This document shows, piece by piece, positions 33,631 to 33,843 of a stretch of 33,843 bases of DNA. This stretch comes from Macrocybe gigantea (taxonomy: Eukaryota > Basidiomycota > Agaricomycetes > Agaricales > Callistosporiaceae). Position 1 is the stretch's first letter; each line of letters starts with the position of its first letter. The translations under genes and the position numbers were made by a program. The stretch spans positions 1-33,843 of the forward strand of contig SJRY01000126.1 in the NCBI GenBank assembly GCA_011319805.1, given 5' to 3'. A model generated the notes under the pieces. That model worked only from the letters and a program-made list of their open reading frames with translations. It was not told the DNA's origin and searched no databases.

Positions 33631-33843
33631 ATGGCTACATCCACGTTTTCCACTTCAGACTTACAAACCTTCTCTCCACGTCGCCAGCCAGATATTACCT
33701 ACACCTGAGCGTGAAAAATGGCATGCTCGTACAGTTCGCCGCTTGGAGGAAAATCCAATGTTAGTCAAAGATTCTTCTTTACCAGCTGGATTCCCTTCGA
33801 GACTCGATTCGTCCCTGGTATGGGAAGGGCAGGACTGGAAAGA
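33631..33843 (+). CDS. TauD/TfdA-like dioxygenase, 5' part only
   Basis: N-terminal part of a Fe(II)/2-oxoglutarate-dependent TauD/TfdA-type dioxygenase, cut by the right edge. The ATG at 33631 gives MATSTFSTSDLQTFSPRRQ. After a one-base frame change near 33688 the protein continues ILPTPEREKWHARTVRRLEE, LPAGFPSRLD and LVWEGQDWK. The pattern 'LP.GFP..L.S.LVWEG.DW' is typical of the N-terminus of fungal TauD-like proteins. The metal-binding HXD motif would lie outside the window. The frame change may be a sequence error. Confidence 0.62.

Overview
The window looks like a scaffold from an Agaricomycete (mushroom-forming basidiomycete). The evidence is very intron-dense genes with introns of about 50-60 nt, a KDZ-superfamily DNA transposon with a CPAC-type cysteine motif, three genes of the fungal DUF6534 membrane family, and ordinary fungal housekeeping genes with basidiomycete-like protein sequences. 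All gene models here were spliced by hand from the sequence; exon joins were checked for reading phase.

Layout. Positions 1-1143 (minus): a DUF6534 gene running off the left edge (copy A). 1835-6270 (plus): an ISWI chromatin-remodelling ATPase with 23 exons. 6803-8867 (minus): a second DUF6534 gene (copy B), invisible as a long ORF because it is cut into about 19 small exons. 9187-17357: a complete 8171-bp KDZ transposon with 309-bp terminal inverted repeats and an 8-bp target-site duplication. It carries three genes, all on the minus strand: an uninterrupted 984-aa KDZ transposase and two accessory proteins of unknown function. 17714-19921 (plus): CCT3, the gamma subunit of the TRiC/CCT chaperonin. 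20428-21830 (minus): a tetraspanin. 23068-25745 (plus): the cohesin-loader subunit MAU2/SCC4. 26441-28403 (plus): a third DUF6534 gene (copy C). 28552-30158 (minus): an MFS monocarboxylate-type transporter. 30339 to about 31789 (minus): an alpha/beta-hydrolase. 33631 to the right edge (plus): the 5' end of a TauD/TfdA-like dioxygenase.

How the parts relate. The transposon landed in what would otherwise be a divergent promoter of about 670 bp between DUF6534 copy B and CCT3, so it now separates an essential gene from its neighbour. Its two accessory genes are codirectional with the transposase and intact, which makes the element a three-gene cassette and the best candidate here for an undescribed system. 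The three DUF6534 copies share an exon-length series that is the same to the nucleotide, including micro-exons of 10, 12, 14, 16 and 18 nt. The hydrolase, transporter and dioxygenase at the right could form a small catabolic neighbourhood, but this rests only on position.

Caveats. Several genes outside the transposon need one extra or one fewer base to stay in frame (near 968, 4620, 29300, 29483, 30603, 31313 and 33688). Most of these look like loss of one base from a doubled base, so either assembly errors or real mutations are possible. I found no convincing tRNA, rRNA or CRISPR.
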